64,000 nucleotides of DNA from Pelobates cultripes (Eukaryota > Chordata > Amphibia > Anura > Pelobatidae): NCBI GenBank assembly GCA_933207985.1, contig OW240921.1, positions 104,226,958 through 104,290,957 on the forward strand, read 5' to 3'. This document shows positions 1 to 12,118 of this stretch, piece after piece (positions within the stretch are counted from its first letter, which is position 1; each line of letters starts with the position of its first letter). The notes beneath the pieces are model-generated. The model ran no database searches, had not been told where the DNA came from, and saw nothing but the letters and a program-made list of their open reading frames with translations. The position numbers and the translations under genes are program-made.

Positions 1-30
1 ATCTAACGGAGGAGGGTAGCGAGTTCCACA
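1..30 (-). mobile_element. L2-type LINE 3' region fragment, cut by window edge
   Basis: The first 30 bases closely match part of the L2 tail at about 2425-2453 (motif gagttccaca). This is a remnant entering from outside the window. Confidence 0.4.
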
Positions 31-1215
31 ATCCCTGCCTATGGATATGCTGGTGGTCTTGGTGCTTTGATGGAAGATATTCTAAGGCCAGTAAGTTGCT
101 TCTGATGATAATGCATTTAGCCAAAATGCAGGCTTTCTCAACGTGGACACTCACCCTAGCTCCCATGTTTATAAACATTTATTTGTGTAATTGTAAAAAT
201 GTAATCTTCTTCATCCCGAAAAGGTTGTTTTCCTTCTTGGATATCCATCACATAATAGCTGTTTGGTAGAAATACTGTGGTGGAACTGATACAGTGTCCT
301 TAAATGCCTTACTTGATTTTGCAAAGGATATAAGGTAAACCAAATAGACAAGACAAGATACTTTAAAACTAACAGCTGTTAAACATTACAATGAAGATTC
401 AAAGTGTACAGAACTTTGGCTCTGTACTATCCAGAGAATCTGGAACATGCTACATTTAATTGTTGGGTGATTTGTTATGTTACTTTACTTGATCACTATT
501 TAACAATAATATGTTTATTATTCATACTCTCCATATTTTATTTTTTATTGTTTTATTATCCACCTGTTCTTTTTCGTATGATTTGCATTCTAACATTGCA
601 CGTGCAGATATGGTAATGTTTGAATTAGCTGATTCCCAAAGGAACCTAGACGAATGAACTGGAGCAGCAGCCAACATGTTTAAATTTACTTTCAGAACTG
701 ACACTATCACAGAGAAAATTAAAAAAACTGTAAAAGACAGCAAAATGTACATACTGACAAACACAGAACAAAAAATCAAAAAGAAAACTCTGAACTGCTT
801 TATGCTCATCAAGATGGTTTTGACGTACAGAGGGATAGTCTTGATATCCTGCCTACATGGAAAAATATGTTTGGAAAGTAGCCATTTCTGAGAAAGTAGG
901 GCACGTACAATGCAGGCTGGCAACATTGTCAGCGGCTTGGCGCTAGACTGGAAAAAAAAAAATCTATATTATGGGCCAATGATCATTTTTATACCTTCAT
1001 TGATTTAAATGGCTCTTTAGGAATAGAAAAAAGATATTAAGGGCCATGAAGGGACCTGCGGCACTCATTTACAATCAGAGCTAGAGTGTAATTTTTATTT
1101 TTGTTGCAGTTAACTGTTTAATTGCCCAAAATGTCTAACATGCCATAAGCAGAAATTTGAACTTGCTTTTGCAATACTTTGAAATCAAAAATGTTTATTC
1201 TAGAGTTTATAACAA

Positions 1216-1219
<4 letters not shown>
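31..1219. other. AT-rich DNA without recognisable features
   Basis: No gene or repeat is recognised here. The short ORFs are hydrophobic chance frames in AT-rich DNA and have no family motifs. Confidence 0.5.

Positions 1220-1281
<62 letters not shown>
1220..1281. repeat. (TA)n microsatellite
   Basis: About 60 bp of nearly uninterrupted alternating TA, followed by a T/G-rich stretch. Confidence 0.95.
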
Positions 1282-1583
1282 TTTTGTTTGTTTTTGTTTT
1301 TTAAAGGTTAAATTTGGGAAGGCCAGAACACAAGATGCAAGTATTTATTATTATAAAATTAATTCCGAGATAAGATTAACAATGGAATGCTGTTTTAACT
1401 TTATATCATTTGGATCTTGAATACCACCTCATTTTATAGACTGTTCTAATTAATATATGTCGGCACCCTTTTGGATCTTGCTGAAAAGAAATTAACAAAA
1501 AAAAATTGAGGAATAACTTGAAGATTTTAGGTCCAAATATCAGAGTTATTAAAAGTCTTTAACTGTTTGACTTTGAGTATTCT

Positions 1584-2107
1584 TTAAAAGGACACTATAG
1601 TCACCACAACCACTACAGCTTAATGTAGTGGTTCTGGTGTCTATAGCATGTCCCTGCAGCATTAGCATATAAACACTGCCTATTCAGAGAAAGGGCAGTG
1701 TTTACATTGTTTACTAGTTAAACCTCTTGGTGCAGTCACTCAGACAGCCACTAGAGGTGCTACCTGTGTCAGTGCTGCACATTGTGCAGCACATTGTGCA
1801 GCACTGTCGTTTAATGTCTCCACGCTCTACATGGAGATGCAGAAATTCCCCATAGAGATGCATTGATTTAATGAGGAGATGCTGATTGGTGCAGTGCAGC
1901 ATTTTGCGCATTAGCCTCCCAATGCTTTCATATGTGAAAACATTGGATTGGCTGAGATCATCAAAATTCAGGCACTGCATGGGAGAAAAGGTGAGTAAAA
2001 TTACTTTTGATTTTCAAAGAGAGGGGGTCCAGGGACCTAACGCTATAATCCAGCACTATAGTGTCAGGCATGCATGTTTGTATTCCTCACACTATAGAGT
2101 TCCTTTC
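1584..2107 (+). mobile_element. T2/Kolobok-like MITE
   Basis: The left end is TTAA followed by AAGGACACTATAG. The right end, read in reverse, is AAAGGAACTCTATAG, so the termini form inverted repeats. Near the right end is a small stem with CACTATAG and its complement, as in the copies at 21668 and 14890. TTAAAGG ends are known for Xenopus T2 MITEs; the family assignment is inferred. The right TTAA is decayed. Confidence 0.7.
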
Positions 2108-2116
2108 AGCTTATTA

Positions 2117-2475
2117 TTATTAGTATGTTATTATTTATATAGCGCCAACAAATTCCACAGTGCTTTACAGTGGGTGGATGAACAGACATGTAGTTGTAAC
2201 CAGACAAGTTGGACACACAGGAACAGAGGGGTTGAGGACCCTGCCAATGAGCTTACATGCTAGAGGGAGTGGGGTAAAATGACACAAAAAGGTAAGGATA
2301 GTATTAGACTAGTGACAGTTGCAGAAGAGGAATCAGTCAGGAGCTATTAACAGTTTAATTGATATGCTTTTATGAAGAAGTGGGTTTTTAATGATTTTTT
2401 GAAAGAGTGGAGACTGGGTGAGCATCTAACAGAGGAGGGAAGTGAGTTCCACAGGAACGGTGCAGCCCTCAAGAT
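2117..2475 (-). mobile_element. L2-type LINE 3' tail, minus strand
   Basis: In reverse orientation this ends in the GGCGCTATATAAATAA-type tail typical of L2-clade LINEs and their SINEs. The sequence resembles 8632-9010 (shared stretches around 'gaccctgc', 'tacatgctagagggag' and 'gagactgggtgag'). It holds only 3' UTR and no reverse transcriptase. Confidence 0.7.
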
Positions 2476-4326
2476 ATATTTACCACAAAACTGCATGCCA
2501 ATGGTTAACTTCCTACACATCATCATTTTATAAAGAGGCTTGTAGATAATATGAACAATGACATAGTATTAAAAAACAGAATGTGATAAAGAAATCAGAT
2601 ATCACTGGTTATCACACAGTTAACATTATTACTGTATGATTCGGCTCTAAATGTTATTGCTTTATCTTCAATGTAGCAAGATATCATAAATGCCATTTGA
2701 AATGAAGGCTATAGATAAGTTACTAAAAGGTTGCTGTTGACAATATGACTATGACTACCTTATACTGTTTGTAATACTTGACCTTACGTTCAATGAGCAG
2801 ATTTAGAAAAGTTCAAAGATTTAAGCAAACTATCTTGAACGTACCCATTTGTTTTGCTACAGAAAATCTGCCTCTTCTGGCAGATGGTGGCCAACATTAA
2901 TTTATTCTCATGTGTGACATTTTTAGTCAATGGCCAGGATTTCAAATTATATTTTGATTGACTGAAAAGCAATGGGAATACAATTTAGTTTTCAAACTGG
3001 TAATGTATTTCTGCTTTGTTGTAGGTGCTGCTCAGCAGTAAAAAGAACATTATAGCCCTATTTCAAAGTTGTGTTCATTTGTTACTTCTAGATTACATGT
3101 TTTTATATTTTAAAAGTAAGTTGAAGGCTAAAAGCAATTTGGGCGATGCGGGTACAGCAAAGAAAATATTGCAGATTTGAAAACGCAACACATTTATTGT
3201 TTTCCTGACATTTGCAAAGAATTTTCACAGTTCTATTCAGTTAAACATTGAAAGAATTCAGTTTTTCAAATTCAGAACTGACAAGTCCCTAGTAGAACTA
3301 CTTTTAGCCCATTCATCTTGCTAGCCAAACTGCTAATTTAGATATTAATTCTTATATTTATTTGCCTTTTCTAGTTTAAGCTGTACAAAAGAGTTGCACA
3401 AAAGTTGAATAACCTGCATGCTTTGTAATATGTATTTGGGTAAAAAATTTAAATTTAGCAGATGGTTAGTGGATATACTATGACATGGTATAGTCCTTTG
3501 CATGATCAGAGCCTCTTCCTTTGAAGATTGAGCAAATGAGTTCCACTGAGTAGGTTGATAATATCTATTCCAAGAACACACTTGAAAATGAGAACAATCT
3601 TAATATATTCTTCTTGGTAAAACATGCTGATTATGTTAATAATATTATATTATGCATGGATTTCTATTTAAAATGAAGTTAATGGGTAAAAATCTCCATG
3701 AAAAAAAACATGTGCAGTCTAAGAGAATTGAGACCAAGTTCATGCCAGCGAATATATTCAGCAATTAGAAACTCAACGTGACTCCCAATTAAGTCAGCAG
3801 TCAATAGTCTTCTATAAGTAAATCACAACATAAAGACTGAAGACCGATATGCTATATAAATGATAAAACTCACATATTGAAAATGTGATGAGAAGAAGAT
3901 GAAAATAGGTTGTTTTCTTTTTTTATTATAATATCATGGTTTTCATCCAAGAAAATGTCTTTGTTCCATATTTTTCAACTATAGTTTGGGGATATTGAAT
4001 CAAAGTTTTTTTTGTTGAAGCACCAACACATTAGTCATTGAATGTGCTTGTCATTCTGGACAGTATCTGTAGCAACGCATATGTGTTAGATTGTAGTACA
4101 GTCTATCACAATTCTCTTGCATTTTACTGTGTTTCTCTTACTCTGATCAAATCCATGTTTTTTCTTTTAAGAGTATAATTTAATTCCCTCCATTCATTTT
4201 GTAACAACATGGTTACATGTTTTAAACATGCATTACTTGCGGGCTACGGATATATCAAGATAACTACATCAAGAAGATGCAAGTGATGTTGCTTCATCTT
4301 AAAGAAAAATGTAGAAGTGGTTTTGT
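2476..4326. other. AT-rich DNA, one short retroposon-like tail
   Basis: No gene is seen. At about 3575-3640 there is a stretch (acttgaaaatgagaacaatc, then cttggtaaaa) that also occurs at 26648-26728 and its duplicate. It looks like the 3' tail of a retroposon whose class I cannot assign. Confidence 0.45.
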
Positions 4327-5880
4327 GCTTTACCCACTGGCGGATCCGGGGGAGGCCAACGGGGCAATTGCCCTCCCCCCTAAGATTCTCCCCTGCCGAC
4401 TAATGCAGAGCTGGCATTTTCTAAGTGCCAGCCCTGCAATGTGCCTGCACACCGGAGAGGGAGATCATTCTCAGTGATCTCCCTACCCAGTCCGCAGGCA
4501 CCGTGCTGGCAGCCGGCACGGGAGGGAGTGAGAGAGAGGACCCGGAAGCTCAGCCTGCAGCTCCTCCGGGTCCTACTCTCGTGAGCACGGAGCGTTGCCG
4601 CGGTTACCACAGAAACACTCCGGATCTCGTGAGAGTGAACTCTAGCCCTGGAGAGCGGGCTATAGTTCACCTCACCACTGGAACCACCAAGGATTCCCCA
4701 CCAGACCACCAGGGATCAAGAAATGTCCCCCCTCCTCCCTCAGTAAAGGTGAGAAGGGAGGGGGGACATAATGAATATTTATTTTTATTTAAAAAAAATA
4801 TAAAAAAGCCCCAAAAACCCTCCTCACAACACACTGCCCCCCATACACTGTCCCACACACACACACACACATTGCCCTCCATGACACACACTGCCCCACA
4901 CACATACACTGCCCCCATACACTGCCTCACACACATACACTGCCCCCATGACACACACTGCCCCACACACACATATACTGTGCCCCATTCACACATTGCC
5001 CCCACACACACCATAAACATTCATACACTGCCCCCATACACTGTCCCACACACACATTGCCCCCTAACACACAATGCCCCCACACACACACCATATACAT
5101 TCACAACCTGCCCCCATTACACACATTGCCCCCCACACACATAAACTGTACCCCATTCACACACTGCCCCCACACACCATAAACATTCATACAATGCCCC
5201 CCATACACTGTCCCACAAACACACATTGCCCTCTAACACACAATGCCCCCACACACACCATGTATATTCACAACCTGCCCCCCATTACACACATTGCCCC
5301 ACACACACATACACTGTCCCCCATTCACACACTGCCCCCACACACACCATAGACATTCACACTGCCCCCATACACACATTGCCTCACACACACATACACT
5401 GCCCCCATACACACACTGTCCCCACATACACATACACAGCCCACCCATACACACACTGCCCCACACACACACACATACACACAGCCCCCACACACACATA
5501 CACAGCCCCCCATACACACAGCTGCCCATACACACATTGCCCACCACACACACATACACAGCTCGCCATACACACACATACACAGCTCCCCATACACACA
5601 TTGCCCCACACACACACACCGAACCTTTCACACACACTGCACCCCTCACACATTGCACCCCTCACATGCACCCCTGCTCCCATGCCCTACTACAGCCCCA
5701 TATCCCAGCAAACACCAAGTAAGTTGTCAAACTGTTCTTAAACGGTTTGACTAGTTACTCTGGGAGGCGATCCCGTCACTCCTGGCACCATAACCACTAC
5801 ACAGTGCATGGATTATTTATTTAAATAATCTGCAAGTGCCCCTCCCGTGATCAGGCTCTGGATCCGCCACTGGCTTCACC
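4327..5880. mobile_element. Non-autonomous hAT-like transposon with satellite interior
   Basis: The element spans 4335-5872. The left terminus CACTGGCGGATCC and the reverse complement of the right terminus CAGTGGCGGATCC match at 12 of 13 positions. They are flanked by 8-bp sequences gctttacc (4327-4334) and gcttcacc (5873-5880), identical at 7 of 8, which is the target duplication length of hAT transposons. The interior has no transposase frame. About 850 bp of it is CA/CCCC-rich tandem repeat, and the long ORFs over it on both strands are by-products of that repeat. Confidence 0.65.
4843..5690. repeat. CA/CCCC-rich minisatellite array
   Basis: Imperfect tandem units alternate short CA or CATA runs with TGCCCC, for example 'acactgccccc' followed by 'atacac'. 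There are several higher-order units of roughly 150 bp containing 'caccataaacattcat' or a close variant (near 5000, 5090, 5175, 5265 and 5345). The array lies wholly inside the hAT-like element. Confidence 0.9.
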
Positions 5881-6894
5881 ATGACTGCTAGAAGAACAAC
5901 AGAAGAGTGACATATTGGAACAGCTACAAAGCTTAAAGATAGAAACTATCAGCAATGGACAATTAAGATTTTAAAAAAAAATGTGATCCATAAAGACATG
6001 TTTGGTGTTAACACATCAGAAGAGAAAAAACAAAAATGTAAACGCCTTCTAGTAGATGATACAGATTAAACAACTGCGCACATATAAAAATACATTTCTA
6101 ACTTTTTTAAGGTTATTTTAAAATCGAGAATCAGACAAATAAGGTGATTCAGTTCCACCAGGTGGCCATGTCGTGTTAAGCCCACCACTACTTTACAGTC
6201 AGGGCCAGATTAAGAGCCCATTGGGCCTGGTTACAAAATCTTATGGACAGAAAACACTAAAACAGTCAAACCACCCAAGCGTCATGTATCTAAAGGAGGT
6301 GGTGCTGAAGGGAAACTCACAAGATATAGCTATCAGAAAACACATACCCTATGCTAATCTCTTGCTTTCATCTTTCAAGTAAATACACACCCCCTAACAA
6401 CAGTGTCCAGTAAAGCAGGATGACGATGGGCCGCTGACGCAAATCACATAACCAGAACCACCAAAAGAGGTGAACATGCCCAAAAAGGGGGCGTTTCTGC
6501 ATGAAGAATTGGAGCTTAGGGCATACTATGCAGACAGCATCCTGAGCTTGGCATAAATGCATTTAATGATGCGCTCGTCCATGCTTTTTTAAGGACGGTC
6601 CCCTAGCACTCACTTGCCCACTCCTCTCCTAACCTTCTTACTAGCAAGTAGAAGCCCCTGGTATACAGTCTGGGACAGAGAAAATGTGTATGTAGTGAAT
6701 GTAGAAGAAAGGGAACATGCCACAGTGTTAAATCCCCTTCAGTCACTTACCTGAATCCAGTGCAATGGCCACATTCGCATTAGGGTTAAAGCAACATGAG
6801 TGCAGATAGAAAATAGATACCATTCTCACAAAGGGTCATATAAGTGCCTTATATACACCTATATGCCCACCAGAATCACAACTCAACTTTGAAT
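5881..6894. other. Unique DNA with a MITE fragment
   Basis: No gene is seen. At 6727-6762 the reverse strand matches the interior of the MITE at 22015-22050 (ggattcaggtaa, then gactgaagggg). At 6200 'cagggccagattaag' resembles a hAT-type terminus, but no partner end was found. Confidence 0.4.
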
Positions 6895-7070
6895 TCTTTG
6901 TGTTGTTTTTGCTCGAAAATGCTTTGGACTTGAGAAAGGTAAGTTCTCCTGAAAGCCTGTTATTCCAAATTCTGTTAGTCCAATAAAAAAGGTATTGAAA
7001 GATAGAAATTTCATCTGTTATCTTATATCTGCATCTCTGGACTACTACGGCTATAATCTCTACTCTAATT
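6895..7070 (+). repeat. Dispersed repeat, copy A
   Basis: This matches, in opposite orientation, 58652-58800. Shared blocks include tttcatctgttat, atctgcatc and ggctataatctc or its variant. The repeat class is not assigned. Confidence 0.6.
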
Positions 7071-7084
7071 TAGAGGCGATGAAC

Positions 7085-7215
7085 CAGGTGTAGGCAACCA
7101 TTGGCAATCCAGGTGTTGTAAACTACATCTACCCTGATTACAGCATTATCGATGTAAGAGTATTATGGGAGATGTAGTCCACAACATCGGGAGTGCCAAA
7201 GTATGCCTATCCCTG
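7085..7215. mobile_element. Short hAT-like MITE
   Basis: The left end is CAGGTGTAGGCAACC and the right end in reverse is CAGGGATAGGCATAC. The interior is partly palindromic (actacatct near 7120 against agatgtagt near 7172). A related copy lies at 53209-53340. Flanking octamers match at only 5 of 8 positions, so any target duplication has decayed. Confidence 0.55.
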
Positions 7216-8501
7216 CTATAGACTACTGAACTACTAGATTACTGAACTGATTACTACATGCAATCTTTGACAAACATTATTTTATTACAGTGACCAAAAA
7301 TGTTATGTCAAGCTTTGTCAAAGAGCAATGAAATTCTACTCAAGTTAATCCAACTCACATTGAATGACCAGACCCTAAATCACATTCTAAAACATGGAAA
7401 TAAGTATATCAGTTCCACAATATGAGTAAAAACCATGTGCACTTTTTTTCATATACTACTACTAATAATTATAAAATAAAGCGGAATGATTATATTTTCT
7501 ACCCATGTAGTAAATGTTATTCTTAATTTGGCAACTGTGGGAGTATATAGAAAAAACACATACATATTGAGGAAATCTAAGTAAATATGTTAACAAGTAT
7601 TCACATTCCAGACAATTTTCTGATACTGAGAAAGAATGAAGGAGGTGTCTGTCTATACCCAAGTTATGCTTTGCCAAATTGGCATTTCTTGCAGAAAATA
7701 GGATAACTGATAGAAATCTGTGTTAACTGTTTTTTTGGACATTTAACTATGGAGAAAGTTATTATGGTGACTAAAATATTACAAAGTTTCTACCATGAAG
7801 CCTGATGCCGTAGGTAAAAAAAACAAAGCATGCAAGCATCTATCAGATCACAGACAAAACCTTCTTATGCACTCATCACATTGTCACAAATATTACTGAA
7901 CTATTAAAAGTCTCTCCTACTGTAGAAGGCCCTTGTTCTTCTTAAAGTGATAGATCCATGCAAGATAGTTTAATTAAAACGATACAAGATGTTAATGACA
8001 AATTCATACATTAATCAAGTTTACTAACCATTTGAATAGCTAGGCATTGGTAAATGCCAAGTTTATGTTTATTTTTTACGATGTGGTCAGTAAATGGAAA
8101 TGTAAATAGCATATTTTTGACAAACTACCTTTCTTAATTTATTGACAGAAACAAGAATTTACACAATAAGAAAGTAAAAAAAAAAAACACCCATAATATT
8201 TATTGATATGTAATGTTCTTTGTTTGCTGTGTTTAAATGTTACTGTCTTCTTCATGAGATGCATTACGCCATAATACTCTTTGATATATGCAATATTTAT
8301 CTGGAAATAAATAGCTCACTTTTTTTGCTTCTCTTAGCAAACATTCATCATATCATTATCCCAATGCTGTCATGTTATACTTTATTTTCGGTCCTATTTA
8401 TTGACCCAACTGTTACCATATTGCCCCCATATTTTCTCCTACTACATGCATGTATATTTTATATAGCCTTCCCATTTCCCTCATTTGTTGTCATAGAGAA
8501 T
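7216..8501. other. AT-rich DNA without recognisable features
   Basis: Nothing is recognised. Poly-A and poly-T runs and short chance ORFs only. Confidence 0.5.
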
Positions 8502-8716
8502 ATGCCTGGTAGTCCACCCATTATACAGCACTATGGAATTTGTTGGCACTTTATATAGAATAAAAATAATAATATGTGCAATATAAAAATCTGTTGGTGA
8601 CAACATAGGATATGTTGTCACCAACAGATTTTTATATTGCACATATTATTATTTTTATTCTATATAAAGTGCCAACAAATTCCATAGTGCTGTATAATGG
8701 GTGGACTACCAGGCAT
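8502..8716. repeat. Perfect palindrome, 106-bp arms, 3-nt spacer
   Basis: Positions 8502-8607 are the exact reverse complement of 8611-8716; the spacer is gga (8608-8610). The arms include the L2-type tail (gttggcactttatatagaat) and about 50 bp beyond it. Symmetry stops at 8501/8717, after which the right side continues as an L2 tail and the left side does not. Confidence 0.97.
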
Positions 8717-9385
8717 GTATTTGTAACTAGACAAGTTGGATGCATAGGAACACAGGAGGTTGAGGACCCTGCTCAAATGAGCATACATGCTAGAGGGAGT
8801 GGGGTATTGTGACACAGAAGGTAAGGGTAGGGTTGCTAGAATAGTATTCACAAAGGGCTTAGATTTATTTTCTAGATGACAGTTGTAGGAGAGGACTCAA
8901 GGTGCTGGGAGGGAAAGCTATTTACAGTTTAAGAAGTGAGTTTTCAATGATTTTTTGAAGGAATGGAGACTGGGTGAGACTCTAATTGAGAAGGGAAGGA
9001 AGTTCCACAATAACAATGCAGCCCTAGAGAAGTCTTGAAGGTGAGCATCAGAGGTTGGAGTATGAACATAGCATAGACGCAGGTCTTTGGCAGAGCATAG
9101 TGGCTCAGATGGGACAAACTCATGTATTAGGGAGGAAAGGTGGGTGGGAGCAGCATTATGTAAATATTTGTAAGCGAGTATCAGAATTTTAAATTGAGCC
9201 CTAAATCTTGTGGGAAGTCAATGATGGAGAGGGAAGGCGTGGGAAGTGTGGGCATTGAGGAAGATGAGCCTCGCAACCGTATTCATTATAGGATGTAACA
9301 GGACAAGATCGGAACACGTAAGACCACTGAGAAATGGATTGCAGTAGTCAAGACAAAATATTACAAATTGTGACGTGAAGAATAG
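8611..9385 (-). mobile_element. L2-type LINE 3' UTR, minus strand
   Basis: This is a longer version of the tail at 2117-2475. It continues into a region with ggattgcagtagtcaaga (9330-9347), a sequence seen in L2-type 3' UTRs. No coding part is left. The first 106 bp form the right arm of the palindrome. Confidence 0.7.
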
Positions 9386-9626
9386 GTTCATGAGGACCCT
9401 GCTCAGTGACTGGCACTTTCAACCAATGAGCTGGACCTGCACTGTAGGGCTCAATTTAGAGGAGCTAAAGAACTTCTGGCTCTCCTGCAGCCTGTGATTG
9501 GTGCCCAGCAGATCCCAAGTAATGGCTTGGAAACAATTTGACTACTTACCCAACAAGGCCACCAGGGCATTACTGGCACCATAACAATAACCACTATATT
9601 ATTATGGTGCTCGAATTGTCCTTTAA
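9386..9626. mobile_element. T2-like MITE, right part
   Basis: It ends in CCTTTAA (TTAA at 9623-9626). Read in reverse, the end gives TTAAAGGACAATTC, then 'agtggttattgttatggtgcc'-like sequence. That is related to the right part of the 4335-5872 element (ctggcaccataaccactac). The left end is not identifiable. Confidence 0.5.
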
Positions 9627-10227
9627 ACTTTTGTCAAGTGGATAATAGAGTTTAATTTTTTCATCATGTTTCTCAATTGGGCAAATACCGCATAGAAATA
9701 GTACCCTGCAATTATGGGGATAAAGGGCATCTTTAGTTGTGCAATGTCTGCATTTGTCCAGTTTTAAGCTTTTGTCAGGCAGAATGATACAGCAGCATAG
9801 TTCATTTTCCCAACATGTTTGTCAGTTGTACAAGCACTGCATAGAAATAACAACCCGCATTTATGAGGACATGTACTGCCATCCAATGCATAGTTTATTT
9901 TCACTGCATGTTTCTCATTTGTAAAGTCAAAATGAGAAAGGTGCAAAGGTCAAAATCAGTTGGTGTCTCTTCTATGTTACTTACAGTCTGATATAAATGG
10001 AGTCCAATTATATACATACAGTAGTGACTTTTAATTTTATGCTGTAACATTTTGGCTGTCACTGTATCCCTTGTACACGCAAGATGCAATTTCAATGCAC
10101 AATTAAAAAACATACAGTGAAAATGGACTATGCTGATAATTCCATTCTCTTGGCAAATAAAGTATTGCACAACTAAAGATATGCTGTGAAGGATACATCA
10201 ACTGATTATAATCTAAATCCTGAAGAA
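9627..10227. other. DNA without recognisable features
   Basis: Nothing is recognised except a weak internal repetition (tttgcagt/catgtttctcatttg-like stretches at 9665-9730 and 9800-9920). Confidence 0.45.
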
Positions 10228-10361
10228 TATAGATAGATGGATAGTGGGTTGGCAGATGGCAGAGAGATAGACCGACAGGTAGGCAGGCAGATAGATGATA
10301 GATAGATAGATAGAAAGATAGATAGATAGACAGACAGACAGGCAAGCAGACAGACAGACAT

Positions 10362-10452
<91 letters not shown>

Positions 10453-10461
10453 GGCAGACAA

Positions 10462-10512
<51 letters not shown>
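10228..10512. repeat. Compound GATA/GACA/GGCA tetranucleotide array
   Basis: About 285 bp made of blocks of GATA, GACA and GGCA units with few interruptions, ending in a long GATA run. ORFs through it (alternating Ile-Tyr-Leu-Ser and Val-Cys-Leu-Ser) are artefacts of the repeat. Confidence 0.97.
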
Positions 10513-11888
10513 TCAATTCACATTTTGGAAAAATGGTAAAAGTTATGATGTAAATGCAAAAATTGAATAGAAAGGACATACCTATTGCTTTTGAGTTTCT
10601 CTAACAAATCTGTAGTGGGAATTAAATTATAATAACGTGTGAAATGAATAGAGCATTGTTAACTGTAGATGTTGCCACCATGGTTATTTTTTTTTTTGTT
10701 AACATCTGATGTTTTAAAGTGTGAGCAATCTGTTCTATGACAGATAGTCAGTTCCTTGCTTGCACAGTGTGAACACCTATCCAGTCTGACAATGATGTAT
10801 CACTGTAATTACATTTGGGAGCACCACCAAACACAGCAGGAGCTACTGAGTGTTGGAGAAGAGATAATTACAGACATGCATTGTCCTGTTAGTCAACTGG
10901 AAACATGGTGGTATTTCAGGAACTGCTTTATTATGAACAATATTGCTCTTGTATATGACAAGCTTTAGTAAATGGAAATCGATAATGGGGCTTATAAAAC
11001 AATCTCCTTAAGAGACTTTAGCACCAGGGGAATAAGTAATAATGGGGCCCATAAAAAAACTGACTACAATGATAAAATTACAGCTATGTATCTAACTGGT
11101 TTCTTCTATATGATATCAGATAGTGTGTTCTAAACTATGTAAAAAACAAATTTGCCATATACTTGGTTATATTTTTACTCACCTTGGATGTTGGATGATT
11201 GAATCAATTTCCTCTGATTTGAATTAAATGTATCTGTCTCTTTCGACAACTTATGTATTATGTCTCAATCCTTCTTAAGCTTCTACCTGCAGGCTTCCTA
11301 TATAATAAATGTATATGGCCATACTATATCAGTTAGTGCACTTTGAGCTTGTGGATGCTGCAGTGGGCCATGTTTGATTTTTAGATGCTATATTTCAGTT
11401 CTATTTAATAACTGAGATATATCTTGTTAAGTTAAAATTAACAATGATTTATTTATTTTTAAAACAAGTCAATACATATTCAGATTGTAAATAAGCTATA
11501 CAAAAGTGGATGCTTATTTTTAAGCATTTATATTGTGTAATGTGTATTGGCTAGCTATATCATTTATTAAACCCAGTTATTTTGTAGTAGCTTACAAAGG
11601 GTTGTTGAATGCAAACCCATGATCCTTTGGAGGCAGGAAGGGGTAAGTCTGTCAAACATGAATGTCCCAGGCAAGAAAAGTGGTGGCGTTGTGGGAAGAT
11701 TTCTCAAAGAGGACATATTGTTCTCAGTACCCTTTGGAGAATATATTAAATTGGGCCAGTGGTAGTAAGGATATGGAGAAGAAAGATATCAGAAAAGATA
11801 TCAGTATCCTGTGCTCTACACTCCAAGAAAGTCAACTGAAGAAAGGAGATATGAGAACTTATTGTAAATCGACATACGTACCTCATTG
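10513..11888. other. AT-rich DNA without recognisable features
   Basis: No repeat or gene is recognised. The frames at 10756-10968 and 11662-11940 have no family motifs, and the second runs into the foldback element. Confidence 0.45.
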
Positions 11889-12118
11889 CATAAACTTTTG
11901 TTGTTCTCCTTCATGTTTAGATGGTGCCCTTATTCGATGACTGGTGAAGTAAGCCTCTTTTAAAATGGAAAAAGGTCAATCACACCTTTGGTGTGATTTA
12001 ACTTTTTCCATTTTAAAAGAGGTGTAATTGATATTTTTACATTTTAAAAGAGGTTTACTTCACCAGTCATCGAATGAAGGCACCATCTAGCCATGAAGGA
12101 GAACAACAAAGATTTATG
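11889..12118. mobile_element. Foldback/inverted-repeat element
   Basis: The outer arms of about 80 bp (11889-11967 and about 12040-12118) are close reverse complements. They share ttgttgttctccttcat, gatggtgcc, tcgatgactggtgaagtaa and cctcttttaaaatg. The centre (about 11960-12022) is itself a hairpin with aaaatggaaaaag against ctttttccatttt. No convincing target duplication: only TCAT is shared nearby. Confidence 0.75.

Noticed and set aside
4425..5741. Long overlapping ORFs (up to 239 aa) on both strands rich in His-Thr-Pro or Cys-Val-Gly
   Set aside because: They are translations of the CA/CCCC satellite and appear in several frames at once; no protein family motif.
6195..6230. Possible hAT terminus 'cagggccagattaag'
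   Set aside because: No matching inverted end or 8-bp duplication was found within several kb.
10228..10512. CRISPR-like array
   Set aside because: Units are 4 bp without spacers in eukaryotic DNA; it is a microsatellite.
10103..10579. 158-aa ORF with alternating Ile-Tyr-Leu-Ser / Val-Cys-Leu-Ser
   Set aside because: Direct translation of the GATA/GACA microsatellite.
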